A stretch of 33,260 nt of DNA from Candidatus Omnitrophota bacterium (lineage in GTDB: Bacteria; Omnitrophota; Gorgyraeia; JABMRG01). The notes beneath the pieces were generated by a model. It did not search any database and was not told the DNA's origin. It worked only from the letters and a program-made list of their open reading frames with translations. The stretch covers positions 1 to 33,260 of the forward strand of contig JAUVHV010000016.1 in NCBI GenBank assembly GCA_030593065.1, written 5' to 3'. Below, in pieces: positions 16,136 to 23,623 of the stretch. Position 1 is the stretch's first letter; every line of letters begins with the position of its first letter. Both the position numbers and the translations under genes were made by a program.

Positions 16136-17299
16136 ATGGAACTCTCAGAACGTATAATGGGAATAAAACCTTCAGCTACCCTGGCTATTACATCAAAGGC
16201 TAAGGCTATGAAAAAGAAGGGCATAGATGTCATAAGTTTTGGCGCGGGTGAGCCGGATTTCGATACGCCCCAATATATAAAAGAAGCGGCTAAACAAGCT
16301 ATTGATAAGGGCAAAACTAAATATACGCTTAGCATAGGTACGCCGGAGCTAAGAGAGGCGATATGCAAAAAACTCTTAGATCTTAATAATCTGGAATATA
16401 AACCCGAAGATATTGTTGTCTCCAATGGCGCTAAGCACTCCTTGTATAATATATTCCAGGCTATATGCAACAAGGGAGATGAGGTTATAATAATCTCACC
16501 CTACTGGGTAAGTTATTCTGAGATGATTAGTGTCGCGGGAGCTGCGCCTGTTGTAGTTGCCGCGTCTTGGGCTGATGGTTTCAAAGTAAGGCTTGATAAC
16601 CTTGCCGCGGCATTGACAGATAAGACAAAGGCTATAATCATCAATTCTCCTTCAAATCCGACAGGGTCTTTATATTCTAAAGATGAGCTTAGGGCTATTT
16701 TCGATCTGCTCAAAGGAAAGCAAATAAGGATTATCAGTGATGAGATATATGAGCGCCTTATATATGATGGTTTAAAATGCGTATCAATAGCGTCTTTAAG
16801 CGAAGAGAGCAAAGACACGACAATTATTGTAAACGGTGTTTCAAAGACATATTCTATGACAGGGTGGAGAATAGGCTATATCGCGTCAAATGATAGAGCG
16901 CTTACAAAGGCTATAAAAAATCTTCAGGATCATTCAACTTCCAACCCCTCTTCAATAAGCCAGGAGGCCGCGTTGGCAGCGCTTACAAAAGAGGATAGTT
17001 CTGTAGAAGATATGAAGAAGGAGTTTGAAAAGAGAAGAGATTATATGGTAGAACGCATAAAAGGGATAGATAAGATATCCTGTGTAAAACCAATGGGCGC
17101 ATTTTATTGTTTTGTCGGCATGAAAGAGGTCAATAAAAATACTCTTGAGCTTGCGGAAAGGCTTTTGGATGAGGCAAAAGTAGCGGTTGTACCGGGAGAA
17201 GCTTTCGGAACTCCCGGATATATAAGATTAAGTTTTGCTACAAGCATGGAGAACATAAAAGAGGGCTTGAATAGGATTGAGAAATGGCTAAAACAATAG
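16136..17299 (+). CDS. Class I pyridoxal-phosphate aminotransferase, aspartate type
   Basis: This 387-residue enzyme belongs to the AspB-like (I-gamma) aspartate aminotransferases, which exchange the amino group between aspartate and 2-oxoglutarate. The PLP lysine is K237 in NGVSKTYSMTGWRIG. The SFGAGEPDFDTP start, the YTLSIGTPELREAI block, NSPSNPTG (171-177), the SDEIYERL block and the substrate carboxylate arginine in YIRLSFATS are all in place. It is the first gene after a promoter and overlaps the next gene by 16 bases, so its product probably feeds the same pathway (oxaloacetate/aspartate) as the malate dehydrogenase downstream. Prephenate or other specificity cannot be excluded. Confidence 0.9.
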   Translation: MELSERIMGIKPSATLAITSKAKAMKKKGIDVISFGAGEPDFDTPQYIKEAAKQAIDKGKTKYTLSIGTPELREAICKKLLDLNNLEYKPEDIVVSNGAKHSLYNIFQAICNKGDEVIIISPYWVSYSEMISVAGAAPVVVAASWADGFKVRLDNLAAALTDKTKAIIINSPSNPTGSLYSKDELRAIFDLLKGKQIRIISDEIYERLIYDGLKCVSIASLSEESKDTTIIVNGVSKTYSMTGWRIGYIASNDRALTKAIKNLQDHSTSNPSSISQEAALAALTKEDSSVEDMKKEFEKRRDYMVERIKGIDKISCVKPMGAFYCFVGMKEVNKNTLELAERLLDEAKVAVVPGEAFGTPGYIRLSFATSMENIKEGLNRIEKWLKQ

Positions 17300-18540
17300 C
17301 GGAAAAGATTTTAAGCAAGCATGCGGGCAAGAGCCTTAAGGCGGGAGATTACGCGATCTGCACGGTCGATTTTTGTTTGGGCCAGGATGGCACAAGCGGG
17401 CTTATTATCGATGCTCTGGATAAGATAAAAGCAAAAAGGTTATCAGCAGGTTCAAGGTTCTGTATGGTTATCGACCATAGTGCCCCGTCGCCAAATATAG
17501 GTGTCTCTGCAATACATAAAAAGATGCGTATTTTCGCGAAAAAAGAATCCCTAAAATTATATGATATAGGCTGCGGTGTATGCCACCAGGTTGTACTTGA
17601 GTCGGGTAATGTCTTACCAGGAGACCTTGTAGCCGGCGCTGATTCACATACCTGTACTTACGGCGCGTTGGGCGCGCTATCTACCGGTTTTGGGTCAACA
17701 GATCTTGCCATAACCTTAGCAAGCGGAAAAAACTGGTTTAAGGTGCCTAAAACATTAAAGATAATTGTAAATGGGAGGCTTGGCAAAGGTGTCTATTCAA
17801 AAGATCTGATCCTGCATATCATTGGTGACCTTACTGCTGACGGGGCCACTTATGAGGCTGTTGAATTTTATGGCTCTGCTATAAGGGCGCTCTCTATGGA
17901 TGAGCGTTTTACAATATCAAATATGGCTGTTGAGATGGGAGCGAAATGCGGCATAATAGAACCGGATCATAAGACATTTAAATGGTTAAAGGCATTGACT
18001 AAAAAGGCTATTACCCCTGTGTATGCTGATAAGGACGCGCAGTATGCGGATATAAAGCAATATAATGCCTGCAAAATATCTCCAAAGATAGCTATGCCTC
18101 ATCAGGTCGATAATGTAACAGATATAGCAAAGCTTAAAGGCAAGCCTATAGACGAGGCATTTATAGGTACTTGTACAAATGGCAGATTTGAGGATTTAAA
18201 GATAGCTGCCTCAATATTTAAAGGCAGGAAGGTAAATTCCAATGTCAGGCTTATTGTCGCGCCTGCTTCACGCACGGTGTTTCTTAAGGCAATGAAGGCA
18301 GGTATTATTAAGACGCTTATAGAGGCTGGAGCGAATGTTGTTACGCCGGGTTGCGGACCATGTGTTGGTACGCATAATGGTGTACCTGCGGATTGCGAGG
18401 TTGTTCTTTCTACAGCCAATAGAAACTTTAAAGGCAGGATGGGCAATCCTCATGCTTTTATATATCTTGCGTCTCCAGCATCGGTAGCAGTATCCGCTCT
18501 ATTAGGAAAGATTACAGATCCCAGGAGTTATATAAGATGA
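17284..18540 (+). CDS. Aconitase-superfamily hydro-lyase, large subunit (LeuC/HACN type 2)
   Basis: The 418-residue protein matches the shorter, type-2 LeuC / homoaconitase large subunits. Ligands for a [4Fe-4S] cluster are C297 (FIGTCTNGR), C357 and C360 (TPGCGPC). The IDHSAPSP, GADSHTCTYGALGALSTGFGSTDLA and RTVFLKAMKAG blocks are conserved. Such enzymes isomerise 2- and 3-hydroxy tricarboxylic or related acids (isopropylmalate, homocitrate, methyl-substituted malates) together with a small subunit. No leuA or leuB is nearby, so the true substrate is open. Its start lies inside the aminotransferase end, and its stop overlaps the small-subunit start (ATGA). Confidence 0.88.
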   Translation: MAKTIAEKILSKHAGKSLKAGDYAICTVDFCLGQDGTSGLIIDALDKIKAKRLSAGSRFCMVIDHSAPSPNIGVSAIHKKMRIFAKKESLKLYDIGCGVCHQVVLESGNVLPGDLVAGADSHTCTYGALGALSTGFGSTDLAITLASGKNWFKVPKTLKIIVNGRLGKGVYSKDLILHIIGDLTADGATYEAVEFYGSAIRALSMDERFTISNMAVEMGAKCGIIEPDHKTFKWLKALTKKAITPVYADKDAQYADIKQYNACKISPKIAMPHQVDNVTDIAKLKGKPIDEAFIGTCTNGRFEDLKIAASIFKGRKVNSNVRLIVAPASRTVFLKAMKAGIIKTLIEAGANVVTPGCGPCVGTHNGVPADCEVVLSTANRNFKGRMGNPHAFIYLASPASVAVSALLGKITDPRSYIR

Positions 18541-19034
18541 AATTAAAAGGGTGTGCTCATAAATTCGGAGACGCGATCAATACTGATTATATTATATCAG
18601 GCAGGTACAAGTTCAGGATACAGGATCCTAAGGAGCTTGCTAAGCATGTTATGGAGGATCTGAGGCCCGGTTTTTACAAAACTATAAAAAAAGGTGATTT
18701 TTTAGTTGCGGGAAGTAACTTTGGATGCGGCTCATCAAGGGAACAGGCGCCGATTGCTATAAAAAATGCGGGAATTCAGGCAGTAATAGCGAAATCCTTT
18801 GCCAGAATTTTCTTTAGAAATGCCATAAACCTGGGGCTTTTACTGATAGAGTGTAATACAAGCGGCTTTAAACAAGGAGACCGTTTAGAGGTCGATACAG
18901 ATAAAGGTTATGTTTTTAGTAAAGCTAATGGCAAAAAGGTGAATATAACACCTCTGCCCGGTTTTATGGCAAGGATTATAAAAGACGGCGGCATTATCAG
19001 GCATTTTAAGAAACATGGCGGTTTCAAAATATGA
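18537..19034 (+). CDS. Aconitase-superfamily hydro-lyase, small subunit (LeuD/HACN type)
   Basis: The 165-residue swivelling domain pairs with the large subunit just upstream. The GSNFGCGSSREQAPIAIKNAGIQAVIAKSFARIFFRNAINLGL core is typical. In the substrate-recognition loop, where isopropylmalate isomerases usually read YLRT and homoaconitases YLRY/F, this protein reads YKFR (GRYKFRIQDP, about residues 22-31). This places it in a separate, less well defined branch and leaves the substrate uncertain. It is coupled by ATGA overlaps on both sides. Confidence 0.88.
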   Translation: MKLKGCAHKFGDAINTDYIISGRYKFRIQDPKELAKHVMEDLRPGFYKTIKKGDFLVAGSNFGCGSSREQAPIAIKNAGIQAVIAKSFARIFFRNAINLGLLLIECNTSGFKQGDRLEVDTDKGYVFSKANGKKVNITPLPGFMARIIKDGGIIRHFKKHGGFKI

Positions 19035-19951
19035 AGATAACGGTTATAGGCGCGGGTAATGTAGGAGCCACTTCTGCTATGAGGCTGCTTGAGGCGGGTT
19101 TAAGTGATATCGTATTGCTTGATATAGCCCAGGGCATTGCTAAGGGTAAGGCAGAGGATCTTATGGATGCTGCCTCACTTATAGGACATGGCAGAAAGAT
19201 TACAGGCACATCTGATTATTGTGACACTCAGGGGAGTGATATTATAGTTATCACAGCAGGTTTTGCCAGAAAACCCGGAATGGCCAGAGAAGAGCTGCTG
19301 GATAAGAATAGCTCTGTTATCAGAAGTGTTGTAAAGGGTTTTAAGGAATTTAATGATGAGCCTATTGTGATAGTAGTTACAAACCCACTTGATATTATGA
19401 CGTTTCTGGTTTATAAAGAGAGCAAGATAGATAGCAGAAAGGTATTCGGCATGGCTGGATGCCTCGATTCATCCAGGATGAATCTTATGGTCGAGAGAGC
19501 CCTTAACAAGCCTTTACAGGAGATAGATTCGCTTGTTTTGGGGACTCACGGTGAGACTATGGCTCCTATATTAAGCCATAGCAAAGTAGATGGCTTAAAT
19601 CTTACTGATATCGCGAATGATGGTGATATAGCGCAGGTAATAGCTAAAACAAAATCACGCGGCGCGGAGATAGTATCATATCTCGGTACGGGAAGCGCTT
19701 TTTATGCCCCTTCTGCAGGTGTGTTTAGAATGGTAAGAGCTGTTGTTGAGGATACTCAGGAGATATTACCATGTTCCTGTTTTTTAAAAGGGGAGTATGG
19801 TTTTAATGATATATATCTCGGCGTACCTGCCCAGATTGGCGCAGGCGGTATAGAAGATATAATTGAGTTACCTATTAATGATAATGAGAAAAAACTTCTT
19901 GGCGCTGCCGCAGATTCTACCCGCAATCAGATCTCAGGATTGAAACTATAA
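19031..19951 (+). CDS. mdh: Malate dehydrogenase (LDH-like)
   Basis: This enzyme oxidises malate to oxaloacetate with NAD. The 306-residue protein has the Rossmann GAGNVGA start (residues 7-13) and an acidic D31 that favours NAD. The substrate arginine R80 in AGFARKPGMAR makes it a malate rather than lactate dehydrogenase. R86, N118, D146, R149 and catalytic H173 (GTHGETM) are also present. It is translationally coupled to the preceding hydro-lyase small subunit, so the two steps probably serve one acid-metabolising route that also uses the aspartate aminotransferase. Confidence 0.94.
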   Translation: MKITVIGAGNVGATSAMRLLEAGLSDIVLLDIAQGIAKGKAEDLMDAASLIGHGRKITGTSDYCDTQGSDIIVITAGFARKPGMAREELLDKNSSVIRSVVKGFKEFNDEPIVIVVTNPLDIMTFLVYKESKIDSRKVFGMAGCLDSSRMNLMVERALNKPLQEIDSLVLGTHGETMAPILSHSKVDGLNLTDIANDGDIAQVIAKTKSRGAEIVSYLGTGSAFYAPSAGVFRMVRAVVEDTQEILPCSCFLKGEYGFNDIYLGVPAQIGAGGIEDIIELPINDNEKKLLGAAADSTRNQISGLKL

Positions 19952-19953
19952 TC

Positions 19954-19978
19954 AATTAAGGGGACACGATACTTAATT
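19954..19978. repeat. Small inverted repeat in mdh-lpdA spacer
   Basis: AATTAAG (19954-19960) and CTTAATT (19972-19978) are perfect inverted arms around GGGACACGATA. I associate this GGGGACACGATACTTAATT-type sequence with intergenic repeats found near REP-associated transposase genes in other bacteria, from general knowledge only. An 11-base piece (TTAAGGGGACA) recurs at 23179-23189. Confidence 0.5.
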
Positions 19979-19985
19979 ATTTTTT

Positions 19986-21353
19986 ATGAATAATAAATAT
20001 GATATAGCAATTATTGGTGCCGGGCCCGGAGGCTATGCTGCCGCTATCAGAGCAGCTCAGCTCGGGCTTAAAGCCTGTGTAATAGAAGAAGATCTTATTG
20101 GCGGCACATGCCTGAATTGGGGCTGCATACCTACAAAGGCTATTTCGCGTAGTGCCGAGTTGTTACGTGAAATAAAGCATTCATCTGAGTTCGGCATAGA
20201 TGTTGCGGATTACAGTGTCGGTATAAGCAGGATTTTAAAGCGTAAAGACGATGTTGTATCAAAATTACGCAAAGGCGCTGAAATGCTGCTTAAATCAAAA
20301 AACATAGATATCATAAATTCTAAAGCGCGGTTGTCCGATGCCAGTACAATAGAGACTGATAAGGGCTCAATTACCGCAAAACATATAATAATAGCAACGG
20401 GATCTTTACCTGCTGAATCAGGTGTATTGAAGATCGGCCAAAAGAATGTCTATTCAAGCAAGGATATGCTGGAGCTTAAGAAATTGCCACAAAGCCTCAT
20501 TATAATAGGAGGAGGCTTTATTGGATGTGAATTTGCTTCAATATATAACCAGCTTGGGGTCGAAGTTACTATAATTGAGCTTATGGATCAGCTCTTGCCA
20601 GATTTTGATAAAGAGATCGCAAGGCGCCTTGAACTTACTTTTAAGAAGAGAGGCATAAATATTCTTAAAGGCGAAAAGGTAATATCTCTAAAATCCGAGA
20701 TTATGACAACCATAGAGTTGGAGAGCGGCAAAGCGAAGGATGCTGAGAAAATTTTGCTGTGCATAGGGCGCAGGCCTAATACCACGGGCATGAATTTAGA
20801 GGGTGTGGGTGTAAAGATAGAGAACGGCGCTATAGTGACAGATAAAAATTTCAGGACAAATATACCAAATATATACGCGATAGGGGATGTGAGGGGTGAT
20901 TTTTTCTTAGCGCATATCGCGACCTATGAAGGTAAGCTGGCCTCTGAGATTATATCAGGCCGTAATCCGGTAATAGATTATTCTGCTGTACCAAGCGCTA
21001 TATTTACATATCCGGAGATCGCATGTGTTGGTATTAGCGCGGACCGGGCGAAAGCAGAGGGTATTGAGGCTGTAACAACAAAGCTTCCCTTTGCTGCTGT
21101 AAGCAAGGCCCATGTCCTTGGAGAGACAGACGGTTTTATTAAGCTCGTAACAGGCGCAAAGCAAGGAGAGGTACTCGGTGCTTTTATATTTGGCCCATCC
21201 GCAAGTGAGCTCATATCCAATTTTACCATAGCCATCAGAAATTCTCTGACAGTCAAGGATATATCAGCTACTATATTTGCTCACCCGACGCTTGCGGAGA
21301 GCCTGCTTGATGTTGCCCTGCCTAAAGACCGGCAGGCAGGCGATAGGCTATAA
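19986..21353 (+). CDS. lpdA: Dihydrolipoamide dehydrogenase
   Basis: Lpd (E3) reoxidises dihydrolipoyl groups of 2-oxoacid dehydrogenases or the glycine cleavage system with NAD. The 455-residue flavoprotein has the FAD fold GAGPGG (11-16), the redox pair C42/C47 in GGTCLNWGCIPTKA, the NAD fold IIGGGFIGCEFASI (about 172-186), AIGDV and the active-site pair H433/E438 in AHPTLAESLLD. The last seven residues (DRQAGDRL) are encoded by a CCGGCAGGCAGGCG repeat also found at 6991-7004. lipB follows after three bases. Confidence 0.95.
   Translation: MNNKYDIAIIGAGPGGYAAAIRAAQLGLKACVIEEDLIGGTCLNWGCIPTKAISRSAELLREIKHSSEFGIDVADYSVGISRILKRKDDVVSKLRKGAEMLLKSKNIDIINSKARLSDASTIETDKGSITAKHIIIATGSLPAESGVLKIGQKNVYSSKDMLELKKLPQSLIIIGGGFIGCEFASIYNQLGVEVTIIELMDQLLPDFDKEIARRLELTFKKRGINILKGEKVISLKSEIMTTIELESGKAKDAEKILLCIGRRPNTTGMNLEGVGVKIENGAIVTDKNFRTNIPNIYAIGDVRGDFFLAHIATYEGKLASEIISGRNPVIDYSAVPSAIFTYPEIACVGISADRAKAEGIEAVTTKLPFAAVSKAHVLGETDGFIKLVTGAKQGEVLGAFIFGPSASELISNFTIAIRNSLTVKDISATIFAHPTLAESLLDVALPKDRQAGDRL
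21329..21342. repeat. GC-rich repeat copy inside the 3' end of lpdA
   Basis: CCGGCAGGCAGGCG is identical to the copy at 6991-7004 in the rpsN-rpsH spacer. Here it is read in frame as part of the terminal lpdA codons, after the conserved C-terminal helix. Confidence 0.65.
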
Positions 21354-21356
21354 AAT

Positions 21357-22028
21357 ATGGGATATAAGATAATTGATCTAGGGCTTGTGAGTTTTGATAA
21401 GGCCTATTGCGTTCAGAAAGAAGTTCTCTCATCAGTAAAGGCGCGTGAGAGTGGCGAGTCTCTTATACTTGCAGAGCATTATCCGGTTTTTACAATAGGC
21501 CGCCTGGGAAAGAAGGAGAATATTCTTGCAGGCGCGGAGAAGCTCAATTCCCGAGGAATAGATATTGTAAATACAGACCGCGGCGGCGATATTACTTTTC
21601 ATGGCCCCGGACAAATAGTAGCATACCCGATTTTCGATCTTACAAAGCGCTGCAAGGATATGCATAAATTTTTGCGCGGTGTTGAAGAGGTTATAATCTT
21701 AACGCTATCAGATTATGGTATAGATTCGTTTAGGATAAAAGGCCGTACAGGATGCTGGACCGACAAAGGAAAGATAGCTTCTATCGGTGTCGCGGCAAGC
21801 GGTTGGGTTACGTATCATGGGCTTGCTTTAAACGCGAATGTTGATCTTAGTTACTTTGATATGATAAATCCGTGCGGGTTCAATAATATAAGCATGACCT
21901 CTATGCAGGAGATACTTTGCGAAGAAGTTGGCATGGAGAAGCTTAAGAAGGGGCTTATTTCTCGGTTTAGCGATGTGTTTGAGATTCTAACCAAAAAGAG
22001 TTTCGTAGCAACTTGCGCAGGAGCGTGA
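21357..22028 (+). CDS. lipB: Lipoyl(octanoyl) transferase LipB
   Basis: LipB transfers octanoyl from acyl-carrier protein to the lysine of lipoyl domains; LipA then inserts sulfur. The 223-residue protein carries RGGDITFHGPGQ (75-86), the catalytic K139 (in TDKGKIASIG), the THHGxALN-like VTYHGLALNA and the acyl-accepting C173 in NPCG. Residues 212-223 (TKKSFVATCAGA) are encoded by the left arm of a large inverted repeat, so the natural C-terminus was probably altered by a repeat insertion outside the catalytic core. Its neighbours, an upstream lpdA and a lipoyl-domain gene beyond the island, give it local partners. Confidence 0.95.
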   Translation: MGYKIIDLGLVSFDKAYCVQKEVLSSVKARESGESLILAEHYPVFTIGRLGKKENILAGAEKLNSRGIDIVNTDRGGDITFHGPGQIVAYPIFDLTKRCKDMHKFLRGVEEVIILTLSDYGIDSFRIKGRTGCWTDKGKIASIGVAASGWVTYHGLALNANVDLSYFDMINPCGFNNISMTSMQEILCEEVGMEKLKKGLISRFSDVFEILTKKSFVATCAGA

Positions 22029-22146
22029 AATTTTTCCCAGCGAGGAAAATTTCACTCCGAGTTGGCGCTCGCTCTTCCGCCTTCGGCGGAAACCATGCCC
22101 GCTCGCACCACCAAGGTCCTGCTCCAGTTGCAATGAAACTCTTTTT
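21993..22146. repeat. 154-bp inverted-repeat element with nested hairpins
   Basis: Outer arms 21993-22004 and 22135-22146 are perfect over 12 bp. They are followed by a 3x3 internal loop and GCAACT/AGTTGC (22008-22013 with 22126-22131), then GCAGGA/TCCTGC (22017-22022 with 22117-22122). Nested inside are GAAATTTT/AAAATTTC (near 22027-22053) and TCCGCC-TTC-GGCGGA (22076-22090). The element starts within lipB and has no believable coding frame. It resembles a small non-autonomous palindromic element; no target duplication is evident. Confidence 0.75.
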
Positions 22147-22147
22147 T

Positions 22148-22164
22148 GATGAGCGAGGCTCATC
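22148..22164. repeat. GATGAGC-GAG-GCTCATC hairpin
   Basis: A perfect 7-bp stem with a 3-nt loop directly follows the large inverted repeat. No T-run follows on the + strand, so termination is not supported. Confidence 0.5.
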
Positions 22165-22212
22165 ATTGTCCTGTCCCATTGCCCTGAAATTGTTTGATTC
22201 AAACTTATTGTC

Positions 22213-22232
22213 ATTCCTGCGAAAGCAGGAAT
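22213..22232. repeat. REP-like palindrome with GAAA loop
   Basis: ATTCCTGC (22213-22220), loop GAAA, GCAGGAAT (22225-22232) form a perfect 8-bp stem. This TCATTCCTGCGAAAGCAGGA type of palindrome is widespread between genes in many bacterial genomes. It separates the inverted-repeat element from the AT-rich cassette stretch. Confidence 0.7.
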
Positions 22233-22350
22233 CCATAAGCACGGGGTAAACTCCAACGGGAATACAGGCTAAAAATATATAAACGCAGAATCAGAAAATA
22301 CGAAGTTTGTCTATTAATTGTTATACAAAAAAATATTATTAAGGAACCAT

Positions 22351-22929
22351 ATGTTTAAAGTTAAAAGTGATTTTATGGGTAACTTTAAAGTAGGTGATAA
22401 TATAAATTATAATCTTAAAATTCTTTCACTACTTTACGATTTTCAATCAAATAGCACAGAAGGTAAAAAGGTGCTTCTGAATAAACCTATAATTATTATC
22501 ATAGCCTCTATTTGCGAGGTAATTTTATACGACTTGCATATACGAATTACATGTCACACTATTGAAGGAGTGCGAAATATTACCCAAAGCATTATCAATA
22601 TAATTAGAAGTAAAAAAATTGATGAATTTAATAAGTATATCGCTTGTGCAAAAAAACATGATTTTTTTGATGCTAACGATTCACAACTTTACGAAGATCT
22701 TGATACCTTGAGAAAGCTGAGAAATCGAATCCACATTCAAAATTTAAAGAATCATTTCGAGCCAGATGAAGAGAAAACTTTTACCTATGCGCATAAAATA
22801 ATGGCAGAAAAGACACTTGAAAAGGTTTTGAAACAAATGTTAGCGAAATATAGTCGCGCACAAGGTCTAACAGGTTATGTAAATAATTTTGAATTACCAT
22901 GGCAAGAGCATTTTTCAAACAGGTATTGA
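22351..22929 (+). CDS. Hypothetical cassette-borne protein with R-N-R-I-H motif
   Basis: I do not recognise this 192-residue protein. I start it at ATG 22351, five bases after AAGGA; an upstream TTG at 22318 is open but lacks a ribosome binding site. It has no signal peptide. A hydrophobic stretch (KPIIIIIASICEVILYDL, about 45-62) is followed by mostly helical sequence and the block TLRKLRNRIHIQN (about 119-131). That block is reminiscent of the R-N-x-x-H motifs of HEPN-like and DUF4145-like proteins, but the spacing is not the strict HEPN pattern. Codon use is AT-rich compared with the flanking operons. An attC site follows 34 nt after the stop, so it reads as a mobile cassette gene. Confidence 0.7.
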   Translation: MFKVKSDFMGNFKVGDNINYNLKILSLLYDFQSNSTEGKKVLLNKPIIIIIASICEVILYDLHIRITCHTIEGVRNITQSIINIIRSKKIDEFNKYIACAKKHDFFDANDSQLYEDLDTLRKLRNRIHIQNLKNHFEPDEEKTFTYAHKIMAEKTLEKVLKQMLAKYSRAQGLTGYVNNFELPWQEHFSNRY

Positions 22930-22962
22930 TTATAGAAAGGATTTTACTAATTACAATAAATT

Positions 22963-23016
22963 GTATAACAAGACAATCCAGCAGACGCTAAGACACCGCT
23001 GATTTTTGTGTTATGT
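22963..23016 (+). other. attC recombination site (first)
   Basis: The site has R'' GTATAAC (22963-22969) and R' GTTATGT (23010-23016), complementary over five or six positions. L'' AATCCAGC (22975-22982) faces L' GCTGATT (22998-23004), with exactly one unpaired C. That single extra base matches the extrahelical base that sets strand choice in attC. The central variable segment is 15 nt and the total is 54 nt, at the short end of known attC lengths. Cassette crossover would be at G23010|T. Confidence 0.75.
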
Positions 23017-23048
23017 GAAAATTAATATAAAAAATAAAAGGAGAGGGA

Positions 23049-23279
23049 GTGAATATTAATGATATAAGAAAGCGGTTGAGAAACTACTGTAAAAGTAGCA
23101 ATTTGAATGGAAATGATGTAGTATCTGAGATAGGCTTAACTACTTCGGCATATTTCATTATAGCCATCAATGCTGTTCTTAAGGGGACAGTGGTACAGGA
23201 AGAATGGTTTGCAAAGGTTGGTATGACAGTAAATGATTTTTATAAAAAGATACAGGATTTTTTGGATAACACCTGTTAG
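23049..23279 (+). CDS. Small hypothetical protein (cassette gene)
   Basis: A 76-residue protein with GTG start at 23049 supported by AGGAGAGGGAG. It is not recognised. The pattern DIRKRLRNYCKSSNLNGNDVVSEIGLTTSAYFIIAINAVLKG is faintly like a helix-turn-helix of the XRE/phage type, but the key positions are not convincing. It lies 32 nt after the first cassette boundary and 24 nt before the secreted SH3-like gene, probably in one cassette transcript. An 11-base run shared with the repeat at 19956 lies at 23179. Confidence 0.6.
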   Translation: MNINDIRKRLRNYCKSSNLNGNDVVSEIGLTTSAYFIIAINAVLKGTVVQEEWFAKVGMTVNDFYKKIQDFLDNTC

Positions 23280-23303
23280 GAGAAAAATAATTCTGGAGGA
23301 AAA

Positions 23304-23621
23304 ATGAAAAAATTATTGTTTTTTACTCTTGTCTTCTGCTTGATGACAAATACAGTTTTTGCTGCATGGTTGGGATTCAAAAAAAATGATGTCGACAAAA
23401 AAGGCATTGCCATGATTTATAAGAATGAAGAGTTAGGAAACAATACTTCTTCCGGTGAAGATTTGTTAAAAATGGTTATGTATGGAGATGCCGTAATAGT
23501 AGACTACGGAACAGAATGTTATGTCCTTAAGCGAAAGGTAAGCAGAGTTAAAGTTCGTGTTACTTCTGGAAAAAACGCTGGTTACGTTGGATGGGTATAT
23601 GTTGAATCATTAAGAGAATAA
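23304..23621 (+). CDS. Secreted protein with SH3-like C-terminal end
   Basis: The 105-residue product starts with a clear signal peptide (MKKLLFFTLVFCLMTNTVFAA; cleavage expected near residue 20-21), with no lipobox. The C-terminal GKNAGYVGWVYVESL pattern is the typical last strand of bacterial SH3-type domains (SH3_3/SH3b), which often bind cell-wall or surface ligands. The mature protein is only about 85 residues, enough for one such domain. A strong TGGAGGAAAA ribosome binding site precedes it. The degenerate second attC follows just after the stop. Confidence 0.7.
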   Translation: MKKLLFFTLVFCLMTNTVFAAWLGFKKNDVDKKGIAMIYKNEELGNNTSSGEDLLKMVMYGDAVIVDYGTECYVLKRKVSRVKVRVTSGKNAGYVGWVYVESLRE

Positions 23622-23623
23622 GC

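Noticed and set aside
21967-22256. Overlapping open frames on both strands in the lipB downstream region
   Set aside because: They are read through palindromic repeats, lack ribosome binding sites, and show no family features.
22260-22320. Possible third attC or attI ahead of the first cassette, ending at GTTATAC
   Set aside because: No R''/L'' partner pairs convincingly with the TTAATTGTTATAC end; it is only noted as a possible crossover point.
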